From NCBI RefSeq assembly GCF_000814765.1, contig NZ_JWIC01000001.1:124001-188000 (forward strand): 64,000 nt of DNA, read 5' to 3'. Source of the stretch: Pseudoalteromonas luteoviolacea. Lineage in GTDB: Bacteria > Pseudomonadota > Gammaproteobacteria > Enterobacterales > Alteromonadaceae. Positions 23,625-30,147 of the stretch are shown here, in pieces. The first letter of the stretch is position 1. Every line of letters begins with the position of its first letter. Made by a program: the position numbers and the translations under genes. The notes under the pieces were generated by a model. It was given only the letters and a program-made list of their open reading frames with translations. It ran no database searches and had not been told where the DNA came from.

Positions 23625-24677
23625 TCAAACTCTTGGCGCGCGCGCACCTGCACGACCATCGGCCATTGACTCTAAAATACGGTGGTAGCTATCAAAGCGC
23701 AGTTCACTGATTTTGCCCTGTTCAACAGCTTCTGTGATCAAACAGCCTGGATCGTTAAGGTGCTTGCAGTCTCTAAATCGACAACCACCGATGAACTCTC
23801 TGAACTCTTTAAAGCACCAGGTAACGCGTTCTACTTCCAAGTGCCATAGGCCAAACTCTCGGATCCCCGGGCTGTCGATAAGGTTGCCCCCGCTTGGTAA
23901 GTGATGAAGTTTCGATACCGTGGTTGTGTGCTGCCCTAAGCCACTGTTTTCTGATACTTCTTGAGTTAAGATATCGGCATCTGGCAAAACCGTGTTGACC
24001 AGCGTAGATTTGCCGACACCAGATTGACCAACAAATATGTTGTTTTTGTCCTTTAATAACTCTTTGAGTTCGTTGATGCCCTCACCTGATTTATTGCTGA
24101 CCAGCAAGACGCGGTAACCCAACTCACGGTAGATATCGAGCACCTCATCGACATATTCGAGACCTTCTGGGTCTAATAGGTCAATTTTATTGAGCAGTAA
24201 AATAGGTTCAATGCCCATATCTTCACAGGCCACTAAATATCTGTCTATGATCTGCGGGGTGAATTCTGGCACTACCGCTGAGACCATTAGAATTTGGTCG
24301 ATATTGGCGGCCACGACTTTGACACCGTCATAAAAATCTGGACGCGTAAGCTGTGTGCGCCTTTCTTCAACGGCTTCAATTACGCCAGCTAAATCGCCCT
24401 CACTGACTTTCGCGCGGCGGAAAATGACGTTGTCGCCGCAGACCAAACTGTTCACGGTACGGCGGATATTACAGCGCAGCACTTCGCCATCTTCTACCTC
24501 AATATCTGCATGCTGACCAAAACGGCTGACCACGATAGCCGGCTCGGTGGGGCCGAGGTTGTCTGATTGCCACTGTAATTCAGCGGTTTCATTATGTTTG
24601 GCTTTAGCCAAACGCTTCTGTTGGTTGGCCTTAATCCGTCTGGATTGGCCATGACTGAGTTTTTTTCGTTTTGCCAT
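23625..24677 (-). CDS. rsgA: Small ribosomal subunit biogenesis GTPase RsgA
   Basis: A 350-residue circularly permuted GTPase that checks late 30S assembly. The motif order is permuted as expected: G4 NKID (163-166), then G1 GQSGVGKS (217-224), then G3 DSPG (268-271). An N-terminal OB fold precedes them, and a C-terminal zinc site uses Cys299, Cys304, His306 and Cys312. Start is ATG 24677 ([14 protein letters not shown], the family's usual basic start); an upstream in-frame ATG at 24728 would add 17 atypical residues. It is divergent from orn, the pairing seen in E. coli. Confidence 0.97.
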   Translation of the reverse strand: MAKRKKLSHGQSRRIKANQQKRLAKAKHNETAELQWQSDNLGPTEPAIVVSRFGQHADIEVEDGEVLRCNIRRTVNSLVCGDNVIFRRAKVSEGDLAGVIEAVEERRTQLTRPDFYDGVKVVAANIDQILMVSAVVPEFTPQIIDRYLVACEDMGIEPILLLNKIDLLDPEGLEYVDEVLDIYRELGYRVLLVSNKSGEGINELKELLKDKNNIFVGQSGVGKSTLVNTVLPDADILTQEVSENSGLGQHTTTVSKLHHLPSGGNLIDSPGIREFGLWHLEVERVTWCFKEFREFIGGCRFRDCKHLNDPGCLITEAVEQGKISELRFDSYHRILESMADGRAGARAPRV

Positions 24678-24851
24678 ATCTGTAAACTCACGAGACGAAT
24701 TATTGCGAATGATTGGTGTATAAGCCATTCATAGGCTATAACTCAATAAAAATGCCCCGCTTTGTAAAAAAAAGCTTTTGGTCGAGTGATGAAGCTAATA
24801 TGATATATCTAATTGCATTGGATCTAAAGGAAAGTACCGTTAAGGTAGTGT

Positions 24852-25397
24852 ATGTCTTTTCATGAATCAAACTTGGTCTGGCTCGACCTAGAGATGACAG
24901 GGCTAGAACCTAAAACAGATAAAATTCTCGAAATTGCAACTGTGATAACAGATTGCGATTTAAATGTGCTTGCTGAAGGTCCAGTGATTGCCATTCATCA
25001 AAGTGATGAGTTGCTTGATAATATGGATGAGTGGTGTACGAATCAACACGGTCGCTCAGGGCTAACCGCGCGCTGTAAAGCAAGTACCTTTAGCGAAGCA
25101 GACGCGATAGCGCAAACTCTCGACTTCTTGAAGCAGTGGGTGCCACCGGGTAAATCACCTATGTGTGGTAATTCCATCGGGCAGGACCGTCGTTTCCTTC
25201 ATAAGTATATGCCAGAACTTGAGGCATACTTCCATTATCGCAACCTTGACGTGAGCACGATTAAAGAGCTTGCAAGGCGTTGGCGACCTGAACTTTTAAA
25301 TGATATCAAGAAGAAAAGCTCGCATTTAGCATTGGACGATATCAAAGACTCCATTATGGAGTTGAAGGTTTATCAAGAAAAGTTCTTCAATTTATAA
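24852..25397 (+). CDS. orn: Oligoribonuclease
   Basis: A 181-residue DEDDh 3'-5' exonuclease that degrades 2-5-mers, mainly dinucleotides, to mononucleotides. It also clears pGpG, the breakdown product of cyclic di-GMP, which links it to the GGDEF-EAL protein elsewhere in this window. The ExoI acidic pair is Asp12 and Glu14 ([11 protein letters not shown]). [35 protein letters not shown] is the diagnostic central tract (ExoII) and [13 protein letters not shown] carries the catalytic His and last Asp. It is followed by the tRNA array promoter. Confidence 0.97.
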   Translation: MSFHESNLVWLDLEMTGLEPKTDKILEIATVITDCDLNVLAEGPVIAIHQSDELLDNMDEWCTNQHGRSGLTARCKASTFSEADAIAQTLDFLKQWVPPGKSPMCGNSIGQDRRFLHKYMPELEAYFHYRNLDVSTIKELARRWRPELLNDIKKKSSHLALDDIKDSIMELKVYQEKFFNL

Positions 25398-25404
25398 AAA
25401 AAGC

Positions 25405-25442
25405 TTGCAAAGCATTTTGTATCTTGTAGAATCCTGCCCCGC
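25405..25442 (+). promoter_or_regulatory. Stringent-type sigma-70 promoter of the tRNA-Gly array
   Basis: -35 TTGCAA (25405-25410), 16-base spacer, -10 TAGAAT (25427-25432), followed by the GC-rich discriminator CCTGCCCCGC. A GC-rich discriminator is the hallmark of stable-RNA promoters repressed by ppGpp. Just after the orn stop. Confidence 0.82.
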
Positions 25443-25511
25443 TTGAAACGACAAGCTCTTGAGACTAAGAGTGAGTTTTTTTAGCGGGTTTTGTTAAGGC
25501 AAAATCATGAA

Positions 25512-25663
25512 GCGGCACTAGCTCAGCTGCTAAAACGTTAGACGCGACCTGTCGCGCTCCAGCGGACAATTTAGAGCAAACTATGAAGCGGCACTAGCTC
25601 AGCTGCTAAAACGTTAGACGCGACCTGTCGCGCTCCAGCGGACAATTTAGAGCAAACTATGAA
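25512..25663 (+). repeat. Two tandem 76-bp tRNA-Gly-derived repeats (decayed tRNA copies)
   Basis: Two identical units (25512-25587 and 25588-25663) lie directly before the first intact tRNA-Gly, which continues the same 76-base register. Each begins with the exact first 18 bases of the tRNA (acceptor arm and half of the D-arm), then diverges into CTAAAACGTTAG and CGCGAC-CT-GTCGCG hairpins. It reaches GCGCTCCA, which resembles the tRNA 3' end, after 50 bases; 26 bases of spacer follow. The anticodon and T-arms are missing, so they cannot act as normal tRNAs. They lie inside the predicted transcript. Confidence 0.85.
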
Positions 25664-25739
25664 GCGGCACTAGCTCAGCTGGTAGAGCGCGACCTTGCCA
25701 AGGTCGAGGTCACGAGTTCGAACCTCGTGTGCCGCTCCA
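25664..25739 (+). tRNA. tRNA-Gly (GCC), copy 1 of 6
   Basis: A 76-base cloverleaf with encoded CCA. Acceptor GCGGCAC/GTGCCGC, D-arm GCTC/GAGC, anticodon stem CGACC/GGTCG with loop TTGCCAA (anticodon GCC), T-arm ACGAG-TTCGAAC-CTCGT, discriminator T. First intact copy after two decayed repeats. Confidence 0.98.
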
Positions 25740-25775
25740 ACAAAAAAGTCTTATTAAATAATAAGCAAATGTGAT

Positions 25776-25851
25776 GCGGCACTAGCTCAGCTGGTAGAGC
25801 GCGACCTTGCCAAGGTCGAGGTCACGAGTTCGAACCTCGTGTGCCGCTCCA
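25776..25851 (+). tRNA. tRNA-Gly (GCC), copy 2 of 6
   Basis: Identical in sequence to copy 1, 112 bases further on. The 36-base spacer contains a CTTATT-AAAT-AATAAG hairpin, a likely processing landmark. Confidence 0.98.
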
Positions 25852-25887
25852 ACAAAAAAGTCTTATTAAATAATAAGCAAATGTGAT

Positions 25888-25963
25888 GCGGCACTAGCTC
25901 AGCTGGTAGAGCGCGACCTTGCCAAGGTCGAGGTCACGAGTTCGAACCTCGTGTGCCGCTCCA
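25888..25963 (+). tRNA. tRNA-Gly (GCC), copy 3 of 6
   Basis: Identical to the other copies, again at a 112-base period. The spacer after it carries a single T-to-C change in its hairpin loop region (AAACAATAAG). Confidence 0.98.
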
Positions 25964-25999
25964 ACAAAAAAGTCTTATTAAACAATAAGCAAATGTGAT

Positions 26000-26075
26000 G
26001 CGGCACTAGCTCAGCTGGTAGAGCGCGACCTTGCCAAGGTCGAGGTCACGAGTTCGAACCTCGTGTGCCGCTCCA
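26000..26075 (+). tRNA. tRNA-Gly (GCC), copy 4 of 6
   Basis: Identical tRNA with encoded CCA, at the same 112-base period. Confidence 0.98.
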
Positions 26076-26111
26076 ACAAAAAAGTCTTATTAAATAATAA
26101 GCAAATGTGAT

Positions 26112-26187
26112 GCGGCACTAGCTCAGCTGGTAGAGCGCGACCTTGCCAAGGTCGAGGTCACGAGTTCGAACCTCGTGTGCCGCTCCA
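26112..26187 (+). tRNA. tRNA-Gly (GCC), copy 5 of 6
   Basis: Identical tRNA. The following spacer is one base shorter (ACGAAAAG in place of ACAAAAAAG). Confidence 0.98.
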
Positions 26188-26222
26188 ACGAAAAGTCTTA
26201 TTAAATAATAAGCAAATGTGAT

Positions 26223-26298
26223 GCGGCACTAGCTCAGCTGGTAGAGCGCGACCTTGCCAAGGTCGAGGTCACGAGTTCGAACCTCGTGTGCCGCTCCA
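26223..26298 (+). tRNA. tRNA-Gly (GCC), copy 6 of 6
   Basis: Last identical copy. The spacer hairpin is absent afterwards and a T-rich stretch follows, which may end the transcript; no clear stem-loop terminator is visible. Confidence 0.98.
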
Positions 26299-26377
26299 AC
26301 TCTCTCCTTACTATTTTCTATTTTTCAAATTCTTATAATTTTTCTCTTTATTCGCTCTGATTTCTTGCATAAAACGA

Positions 26378-26406
26378 TTGCTTATTTTTAGCACTATGCG
26401 TAAAAT
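26378..26406 (+). promoter_or_regulatory. Promoter of the rpsF-priB-rpsR-rplI operon
   Basis: -35 TTGCTT (26378-26383), 17-base spacer, -10 TAAAAT (26401-26406). The transcript would start near 26413 and carry a leader of about 80 bases. Confidence 0.72.
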
Positions 26407-26419
26407 ACGCGCTCTTTCG

Positions 26420-26494
26420 GCCATATTAGTCGTTCCTTGCCTTAACCCGGCCGGCCGAAACGGGACGAGGCTATACTAACCGTAAGGAATATCC
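26420..26494 (+). promoter_or_regulatory. Candidate S6:S18 autoregulatory leader of rpsF
   Basis: The leader is GC-rich and can fold with TTAGT (26426-26430) pairing to ACTAA (26475-26479) around a CCCG / CGGG inner hairpin and CCG bulge-like elements. In many bacteria a rpsF leader with a CCG bulge binds the S6:S18 complex and represses the operon. The layout fits, but the match is by eye and the exact fold is unproven. Confidence 0.5.
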
Positions 26495-26836
26495 ATGCGT
26501 CATTACGAAATCGTATTCATGGTTCACCCAGACCAAAGTGAGCAAGTTCCAGGTATGATCGAGCGTTATACTGGTTCTATCACTGAAGCTGGCGGTACTA
26601 TCCACCGTTTAGAAGACTGGGGTCGTCGTCAACTGGCTTACCCAATCGAAAAGCTTCACAAAGCACACTATGTTCTTTTGAACGTTGAAGCGCCAACTGA
26701 AGTAATCAACGAACTTGAAACTTCTTTCCGCTACAACGATGCAGTGCTACGTAACCTAGTTATGCGTACTAAGAACGCTGTAACAGAAGCTTCTCCTCTT
26801 GCTAAAGAAGAGAAAAAAGAAGCAGCATCTGCTTAA
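26495..26836 (+). CDS. rpsF: 30S ribosomal protein S6
   Basis: A 113-residue ribosomal protein that pairs with S18 on the 30S platform. [53 protein letters not shown] and [18 protein letters not shown] are diagnostic. The C-terminal tail is Lys/Glu-rich as in E. coli S6, where it receives added glutamates (RimK). TAAGGAAT precedes the start. First gene of a conserved four-gene operon. Confidence 0.98.
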   Translation: MRHYEIVFMVHPDQSEQVPGMIERYTGSITEAGGTIHRLEDWGRRQLAYPIEKLHKAHYVLLNVEAPTEVINELETSFRYNDAVLRNLVMRTKNAVTEASPLAKEEKKEAASA

Positions 26837-26877
26837 TCGTTATTGATTCGGATTTGACTCACCTCTAGAGGTAATTG

Positions 26878-27204
26878 GTGCAAACTCAGGCAGACCCTTA
26901 TACAAACCAGTTCGTTTTATCTGGGATTGTTTGCAAAACACCAAAATATAGTCAAAGTCCTGCTGGCATTGCGCATTGTATTTTTGTTTTAGAGCATAAG
27001 TCGATGCAAATTGAAGCCGACCTTAACCGTAATAGTTATGTGCGAATTCAAGTTGTTGCTAGCGGTGATAAATTCCGAAATCAACTAGAGCATTTATACG
27101 TTGGGCAAGGGTTGCAAGTGAGGGGGTTTTTAAACCGCCACGAGAGCCGAAACGGCTTGAGTCAGCTTGTACTTCATGCACAACATATTGAAAGAATTAA
27201 TTGA
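26878..27204 (+). CDS. priB: Primosomal replication protein N (PriB)
   Basis: A 108-residue single-OB-fold ssDNA-binding protein that helps PriA restart replication. [31 protein letters not shown] is the family start and [23 protein letters not shown] follows. Start is GTG 26878 with GAGG six bases upstream; a TTG one codon earlier is too close. Length is close to the 104 residues of E. coli PriB. It lies in its usual place between rpsF and rpsR, with its stop just before the rpsR ribosome binding site. Confidence 0.94.
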   Translation: MQTQADPYTNQFVLSGIVCKTPKYSQSPAGIAHCIFVLEHKSMQIEADLNRNSYVRIQVVASGDKFRNQLEHLYVGQGLQVRGFLNRHESRNGLSQLVLHAQHIERIN

Positions 27205-27215
27205 GGAAATTACTC

Positions 27216-27443
27216 ATGGCACGTTATTTCAGACGTCGTAAGTTCTGCCGTTTCAAAGCAGAAGGCGTACAACAAATCGATTACAAAGATCTAGCTACTC
27301 TTAAAAACTATGTAACTGAAAGTGGCAAAATCGTACCTAGCCGTATCACAGGTACAAGCGCTAAGTACCAGCGTCAGCTAGCAGCAGCTATCAAGCGTGC
27401 TCGCTACCTAGCCCTTCTTCCGTACACTGACTTACATAAGTAA
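27216..27443 (+). CDS. rpsR: 30S ribosomal protein S18
   Basis: A 75-residue basic ribosomal protein. [33 protein letters not shown] and the C-terminal tract [20 protein letters not shown] are nearly invariant in gammaproteobacteria. Start is ATG 27216, matching the family; GAGG lies upstream at 27203-27206. It follows priB by 11 bases. Confidence 0.98.
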   Translation: MARYFRRRKFCRFKAEGVQQIDYKDLATLKNYVTESGKIVPSRITGTSAKYQRQLAAAIKRARYLALLPYTDLHK

Positions 27444-27479
27444 GCCGGCTGATTAATAGTTTTTAAAAGGTGTAGAGAC

Positions 27480-27932
27480 ATGCAAGTTATTCTACTAGAC
27501 AAGATCGCTAACCTAGGTAACCTAGGTGACCAGGTTTCAGTTAAATCTGGCTTCGCACGTAACTTCTTATTTCCTAAGGGTAAAGCAGTTCCTGCAAACA
27601 AAGCTAACATCGAAACTTTCGAAGCTCGCCGCGCTGAGCTAGAAGCAAAAATCGCAGAAGAACTAACAGCTTCTCAAGCTCGTGCTGAAAAACTTGAAGC
27701 ACTAGCTGAAGTTACTCTAGTTTCTAAAGCGGGTGACGAAGGTAAGCTATTTGGCTCTATCGGTACTCGTGACATCGCTGACGCGATTTCTGCAGTTGGT
27801 GTTGAAGTAGCTAAAGCTGAAGTTCGCCTACCTCTAGGTACTATCCGTGAGACGGGTGAATTCGACGTAGCTATCCAAGTACACTCTGACGTAACGGCAA
27901 CTATCAAAGTTATCGTTATCGCAGAAGCTTAA
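27480..27932 (+). CDS. rplI: 50S ribosomal protein L9
   Basis: A 150-residue ribosomal protein with two domains joined by a long helix. [39 protein letters not shown] is the conserved N-domain, and [14 protein letters not shown] plus [22 protein letters not shown] the C-domain. AAAAGGTG precedes the ATG. Last gene of the operon, with a terminator 12 bases after its stop. Confidence 0.98.
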   Translation: MQVILLDKIANLGNLGDQVSVKSGFARNFLFPKGKAVPANKANIETFEARRAELEAKIAEELTASQARAEKLEALAEVTLVSKAGDEGKLFGSIGTRDIADAISAVGVEVAKAEVRLPLGTIRETGEFDVAIQVHSDVTATIKVIVIAEA

Positions 27933-27944
27933 TTTATTAAGCGT

Positions 27945-27970
27945 AAACCGCACACTCTGTGTGCGGTTTT
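27945..27970 (+). terminator. Terminator of the rpsF-rplI operon
   Basis: Perfect stem AAACCGCACA / TGTGCGGTTT followed by T residues. Confidence 0.9.
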
Positions 27971-28284
27971 ATCCCTCCTCTGAAAAAATTACAACGACAT
28001 AAATTTTCAGTATAAAAAATCGGTGAATATCACGATTGATTACGGAAGATTCATATACAAGTTGAAAAATTAATCTAAATCACAAATACGGCAAAATGGC
28101 GCCTATATATTAAAATGATAGGTACACATTAGTAATGTCATGTAATATCGTACCCATTTTATATAAAATTGATTTGTGATAATTTAGTTAACTCTTTTTT
28201 ATTAGATACTTTTTTTTGCTGTCCAAATATCATACAGTGGTGTTTCTGAGATATGACAGCGTTATCATTCAGATTTGGAGAATA
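27971..28284 (+). other. Non-coding region upstream of the pilin operon
   Basis: 314 AT-rich bases that should hold the pilin operon promoter. I saw no sigma-54 element, no strong palindrome and no small gene with a ribosome binding site. Confidence 0.5.
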
Positions 28285-28704
28285 ATGTTTAATCGTCGTA
28301 GTATGCGTGGCTTTACGTTAATTGAATTACTCATGGTTGTGGCGCTGGTGGCTGTGCTTGCGAGTATCGCGTTGCCTAGTTATTTAGATTATTTACGAAA
28401 GGGTAATCGAGCTGATGTACAGCAGTTAATGTACCAAGAAGCGGTTTCTCTGGAGCGCATTTATTCGAGAAATGGGGGCTACCCCAATGCCTATAAAATT
28501 GAGAAAGAATCCAAATATTATACATTAACTTACACGCCCCTTGGTAAGCCTCCTGGTGTGCAAGGTGATTTTAGAAATCTGAAGTTTATGATTAACGCAG
28601 TACCTATTAGTGGGTCTACTCAGGCGTCCGATATGTGTGGTACGTTAAAGTTGGATGAGCAAGGGGATGAATTCTCCGATGGGCCAAAAGATGAATGTTG
28701 GTAG
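28285..28704 (+). CDS. pilE: Type IV pilin-like protein, PilE type
   Basis: A 139-residue prepilin. The leader MFNRRSMRG is cut by prepilin peptidase after Gly9, giving mature Phe1 and the required Glu5 (FTLIE), followed by the hydrophobic helix LLMVVALVAVLASIALPSYLDYL. The C-terminal part has a Cys pair (MCG and ECW) that can close the disulfide D-loop. Start is ATG 28285 with TTTGGAG upstream; the longer frame upstream is not prepilin-like. Given its short length and operon with minor pilins it is probably a minor pilin or PilE, not the main PilA subunit. Confidence 0.87.
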   Translation: MFNRRSMRGFTLIELLMVVALVAVLASIALPSYLDYLRKGNRADVQQLMYQEAVSLERIYSRNGGYPNAYKIEKESKYYTLTYTPLGKPPGVQGDFRNLKFMINAVPISGSTQASDMCGTLKLDEQGDEFSDGPKDECW

Positions 28705-29152
28705 TGTCTCACAACGTGGGGTGACATTGATTGAGTTGCTTGTCTGTGTGGCACTTGTGGCGGTATTGGCTAGCTTGGCGATGCCTTCTGTTATCACCTA
28801 CATTAAACAAGACCGTATTAATTCGAGTGTTCATCATTTAAATAGTGTGTACCAATTTGCTCGCAGTGAAGCTGTAAAAAGAGAAAAAACCATCAAGCTA
28901 GTTAAAAATAACACACAGTGGGATGTGACAATCGTGGAAAATCAACAGGCAACGGTGTTACGTACTTTTACAATTGAGCACGAATCTATACGGGTACAGT
29001 TGGTCGATCGTGAGATAAGATCCACTGGAGAATTAAACCAAGTAAGTAATATTTTAGTCACTGATAATGATAACAGTACGCTCGATTACCGCTTATGTAT
29101 ATTGCGAAGCGGTCAGAGTTGGATAAGTGAGGCTGCCGAAAATTGCGTATAG
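28691..29152 (+). CDS. fimT: GspH/FimT family pseudopilin
   Basis: A 153-residue minor pilin if started at ATG 28691, which gives leader MNVGSVSQRG with cleavage after Gly10 before VTLIELLVCVALVAVLASLAMP (Glu5 kept). It overlaps the pilE stop by 14 bases, so translation is coupled. The body has the FimT/GspH pattern LNSVYQFARSEAVKREKTIKL. The C-terminus ends in two Cys (LCIL, ENCV) that may form a disulfide. FimT proteins prime pilus assembly and in some species bind DNA. In-frame ATG codons at 28655, 28667 and 28679 are alternatives. Confidence 0.84.
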   Translation: MNVGSVSQRGVTLIELLVCVALVAVLASLAMPSVITYIKQDRINSSVHHLNSVYQFARSEAVKREKTIKLVKNNTQWDVTIVENQQATVLRTFTIEHESIRVQLVDREIRSTGELNQVSNILVTDNDNSTLDYRLCILRSGQSWISEAAENCV

Positions 29153-29604
29153 AAAAAGGCTTTTCGTTAATTGAAGTGATGGTATCAATCGTGATCGCGG
29201 GCGTCGCGTTATTGGGCTTGGCTGGCGCGCAATTGAAGTCGCTGCAATTTGCAAATAACAGTTTTAACTATACCTTGGCGTTGGTACATGGCCAAAACGC
29301 GATTGAACGTATGTGGACAGACTTATGTTATTTTCAGCATGTTGATCAAGACTTAGTGACCAAAAGTAAAGAGAAAGTTGCGAGGCTGCACCCTGTCGAT
29401 GATAGGTTCACGCTTACTATCTCACCTGACAGATATAATGATCCTGCGTTAATTACAAGTAGGCCAGATCAACGGGATGTTATGTTTACTGTTAGCTGGG
29501 ATGATAGTCGAATACAAAATGACACTATAAACAATGCCTTGAATCAAATTACATTAGTAGCCAGTTATGTATATGTACCAACTCCGACCAACAATTGCAA
29601 TTAA
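29143..29604 (+). CDS. pilV: Type IV pilus minor pilin PilV
   Basis: A 153-residue minor pilin. The very short leader MRIEKG is cut after Gly6 before FSLIEVMVSIVIAGVALLGLAGAQ (Glu5 kept), then LKSLQFANNSFNYTLALVHGQNAIERM as in PilV. The only usable start is TTG 29143, which overlaps the end of fimT by 10 bases; no ATG exists before the processing site, so expression probably relies on translational coupling. Confidence 0.82.
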   Translation: MRIEKGFSLIEVMVSIVIAGVALLGLAGAQLKSLQFANNSFNYTLALVHGQNAIERMWTDLCYFQHVDQDLVTKSKEKVARLHPVDDRFTLTISPDRYNDPALITSRPDQRDVMFTVSWDDSRIQNDTINNALNQITLVASYVYVPTPTNNCN

Positions 29605-30136
29605 GCTACCAGAGCGTGGCTATACGTTAATTGAACTCCTCGTTGCAATGGCAGCAGGGTTATTTTTGCTCTCAGGGGTGGCTATGTCATACACGGCGAT
29701 TAAAAGCACGGTGGTGGCAAGTAAAGAGTTGTCTCACGCGCAGGAGGTGATCCGTTATACCAGTCAAGTGATGACACGGAGCATAAAGCAGACCCATGAG
29801 GAGCCTAAGCCTGAGAACAACAAAGCGGCCTTGCGGGTGCACCAAAAAGCATTGCAACTTGCATGTGACGGGAGTGTACCTGCCGCTGATTACTCTGAGT
29901 TATACACTTTGACTAACGGGTATTTAACCTGTGATATTGGGGCCGGTCCTGTGCAGTTGTTGCGAGGCATAGAAGCATTGAGCTTTGATCAAGTCGGGAT
30001 ATTAACCAGTATTAAAGTTAAGCCAACAGGTATGCCAAAGCAATTAGAGAATGGCACTCTGAGTGATAATGGCATTCAAATAGACATTGCGGCAAATCGC
30101 CTCGTGCTTAATCAAGCCGTATTTACGAACCCATAA
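29567..30136 (+). CDS. pilW: Minor pilin, PilW type (short)
   Basis: A 189-residue prepilin with leader cut after Gly18 (LPERG) before YTLIELLVAMAAGLFLLSGVAMSYTAIKSTVVASKEL (Glu5 kept). The helix GLFLLSG is characteristic of PilW. It is shorter than typical PilW proteins, which are usually well over 250 residues. It starts inside pilV (38-base overlap; ATG at 29567 or 29573). No frameshift is seen, so I treat it as intact but short. Confidence 0.8.
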   Translation: MYMYQLRPTIAIKLPERGYTLIELLVAMAAGLFLLSGVAMSYTAIKSTVVASKELSHAQEVIRYTSQVMTRSIKQTHEEPKPENNKAALRVHQKALQLACDGSVPAADYSELYTLTNGYLTCDIGAGPVQLLRGIEALSFDQVGILTSIKVKPTGMPKQLENGTLSDNGIQIDIAANRLVLNQAVFTNP

Positions 30137-30147
30137 GGGTAGGGTCA

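Noticed and set aside
25500..26300. Regular repeats of 76 and 112 bases, at first sight like a CRISPR array
   Set aside because: The repeats fold as complete tRNA-Gly genes with encoded CCA, the spacers are conserved, not unique, and no cas genes are near.
29567..30136. pilW as a frameshifted pseudogene because it is short
   Set aside because: The processing site, Glu5 and helix are intact, the frame is closed by a normal stop just before the next gene, and no continuation is seen in other frames.
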